5,028 nt of DNA from Phycisphaeraceae bacterium. Lineage in GTDB: Bacteria > Planctomycetota > Phycisphaerae > Phycisphaerales > Phycisphaeraceae. Shown here piece by piece: positions 4,275 to 5,028 of the stretch. The stretch's first letter is position 1. The number at the start of each line of letters is the position of its first letter. Location of the stretch: NCBI GenBank assembly GCA_003551485.1, contig PUMS01000188.1, positions 1-5,028 of the forward strand. Direction: 5' to 3'. The notes under the pieces are model-generated. The model was not told the DNA's origin, searched no databases, and saw only the letters and a list, made by a program, of their open reading frames with translations. A program made the translations under genes and the position numbers.

Positions 4275-4847
4275 ATGAGCACGACTCGCATGAGACAGCA
4301 GCACAGCGACGGCGACGGCGACAGCGGCAGCGGCAGTGAAACCGCCCGGCCGCGGGTGAGGCTGTATACCGATGGGGCGTGCAGTGGCAATCCGGGGCCG
4401 GGGGGGTGGGCGTACATTCTCGAGCATCCGGCAAGTGGGCGCAGCAGGTGCGACAGCGGGGGTGAGCGGGTGACGACCAACAACCGCATGGAGATGCTGG
4501 CCGTGATCCAGGGGCTCGAGGCCCTGCGCAAACCCAGCGTCGTCGAGCTATACAGCGACAGCGACTACGTGGTGGCCGGCATCAACGAGCGGATGGCCTG
4601 CCACCGCGCCGCCGGCTGGCGGCGGTCGTTCAATTCGCCGAAGAAGATCAAGAATGCCGACCTGTGGCGACGCCTGGCCGAGGCGGCCGACGCTCACGAG
4701 TTGACCGCCACGCTGCTGAAGGGCCATGCCGGCCATCCGCAGAACGAGCGGTGCGATACGATGGCCTTCGAGGCCGCGCAGCGGGCGGCGGACCTGCCGC
4801 TGCCCGAGCCCTCGGCCGCGGATGACACCTCCACCCTCTTCGAGTGA
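4275..4847 (+). CDS. rnhA: Ribonuclease HI
   Basis: This 190-residue enzyme cuts the RNA strand of RNA-DNA hybrids (R-loops, primers, misinserted ribonucleotides) in the cytoplasm using two metal ions. The catalytic set is complete: Asp33 in YTDGACSGNPGPGGWA (31-46), Glu73 in TTNNRMEM (67-74), Asp95 in LYSDSDYV (92-99) and Asp161 in GHAGHPQNERCD (150-161), with the loop histidine His151. The GW...SPKKIKNADLW segment (114-131) is the substrate-binding handle of the E. coli-type enzyme. E. coli RNase HI has 155 residues; the extra length here is a hydrophilic N-terminal 27 residues, partly encoded by a short GACGGC/GGCAGC repeat, and about 18 residues at the C-terminus. There is no hybrid-binding (HBD) domain of the RNase H1 eukaryotic type. 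It is divergent from the tRNA across the palindrome block, and an in-frame ORF follows 6 nt after the stop. Confidence 0.96.
   Translation: MSTTRMRQQHSDGDGDSGSGSETARPRVRLYTDGACSGNPGPGGWAYILEHPASGRSRCDSGGERVTTNNRMEMLAVIQGLEALRKPSVVELYSDSDYVVAGINERMACHRAAGWRRSFNSPKKIKNADLWRRLAEAADAHELTATLLKGHAGHPQNERCDTMAFEAAQRAADLPLPEPSAADDTSTLFE
4308..4336 (+). repeat. Short GACGGC/GGCAGC simple repeat inside rnhA
   Basis: Imperfect tandem hexamers encode GDGDSGSGS in the N-terminal extension of RNase HI, ahead of the conserved fold. A change of whole hexamers would keep the frame. It is probably a disordered leader without catalytic role. Confidence 0.6.
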
Positions 4848-4853
4848 CCGGCC

Positions 4854-5028
4854 TTGGATACCGCCCAACTGCTGCGCACGCTGGAACCGCTGCGATGCCG
4901 TGTGGTGGGCATCGAGGATATCGGCGGCGGGCCGCATCGCCGCGTGGTGGCGGTGCTGGCCCAGGGCTTCGATTCGGCCGATGCGGTGGTGCTGTGCGAA
5001 CCGACGCTGATCCGCAACACCCGCCGGC
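4854..5028 (+). CDS. Unidentified protein, N-terminal part (truncated by window edge)
   Basis: An open frame from TTG 4854 to the right edge (58 codons, no stop) begins MDTAQLLRTLEPLRCRVVG and continues EDIGGGPHRRVVAVLAQGFD. Codon third positions are strongly G/C, as in the neighbouring genes, which supports coding. It lies 6 nt after the rnhA stop in the same reading frame, with no obvious Shine-Dalgarno, so translation may depend on coupling to rnhA. There is no signal peptide or membrane segment in the visible part. I do not recognise the family. The start is uncertain: a GTG near codon 17 is the next in-frame option. Confidence 0.55.
   Translation, partial: MDTAQLLRTLEPLRCRVVGIEDIGGGPHRRVVAVLAQGFDSADAVVLCEPTLIRNTRR

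Noticed and set aside
4049..4531. Minus-strand frames of 118-160 codons across the repeat block and the start of rnhA
   Set aside because: They translate palindromes and the antisense of RNase HI, show no family motif, and conflict with a gene whose catalytic residues are complete.

Overview
The window is GC-rich chromosomal DNA (about two thirds G+C by eye) and fits Planctomycetota, most likely a Phycisphaerae-type bacterium. This rests on three things: a GAF response regulator whose sequence matches, from memory, a family I associate with planctomycetes; a long-chain polyprenyl diphosphate synthase beside it; and an intergenic block of palindromic repeats of a style common in these genomes. 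No database search was possible, so the taxonomy is an inference.

The minus strand carries, in transcription order: tRNA-Arg(CCG) (3755-3682) with its own promoter and a Rho-independent terminator; a long-chain polyprenyl diphosphate synthase (3432-2413, TTG start); a 155-nt spacer with a good sigma-70-type promoter; a PAS-GAF-pseudokinase-receiver regulator (2257-488); and, 4 nt after its stop, the N-terminal NusB-like domain of the 16S rRNA methyltransferase RsmB (483 to the left edge, partial). The plus strand carries ribonuclease HI (4275-4847). Six nt after its stop, in the same frame, an unidentified TTG-started ORF runs off the right edge.

The most unusual part is the 519-nt gap between the divergent tRNA-Arg and rnhA (3756-4274). 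It holds two tandem units of about 170 bp (3887-4057 and 4057-4232). They share both end sequences, and each has a TGAAAA...TTTTCA inverted pair enclosing a palindrome of about 67 bp centred in the unit. The central palindromes are unrelated in sequence. A small hairpin in the shared left end differs between units by compensatory base-pair changes, so pairing has been kept while sequence diverged. A 19-bp perfect inverted repeat lies at the left boundary of the block and near its right end. G-quadruplex-type motifs sit in the promoters of the tRNA and of the polyprenyl synthase, on opposite strands.

Functionally these are mostly housekeeping genes: quinone side-chain synthesis, rRNA methylation, RNA-DNA hybrid removal and decoding of CGG codons. 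A sensory regulator with no kinase of its own is apparently co-transcribed with rsmB. There is no sign of a defence system, prophage, CRISPR array or transposase gene.
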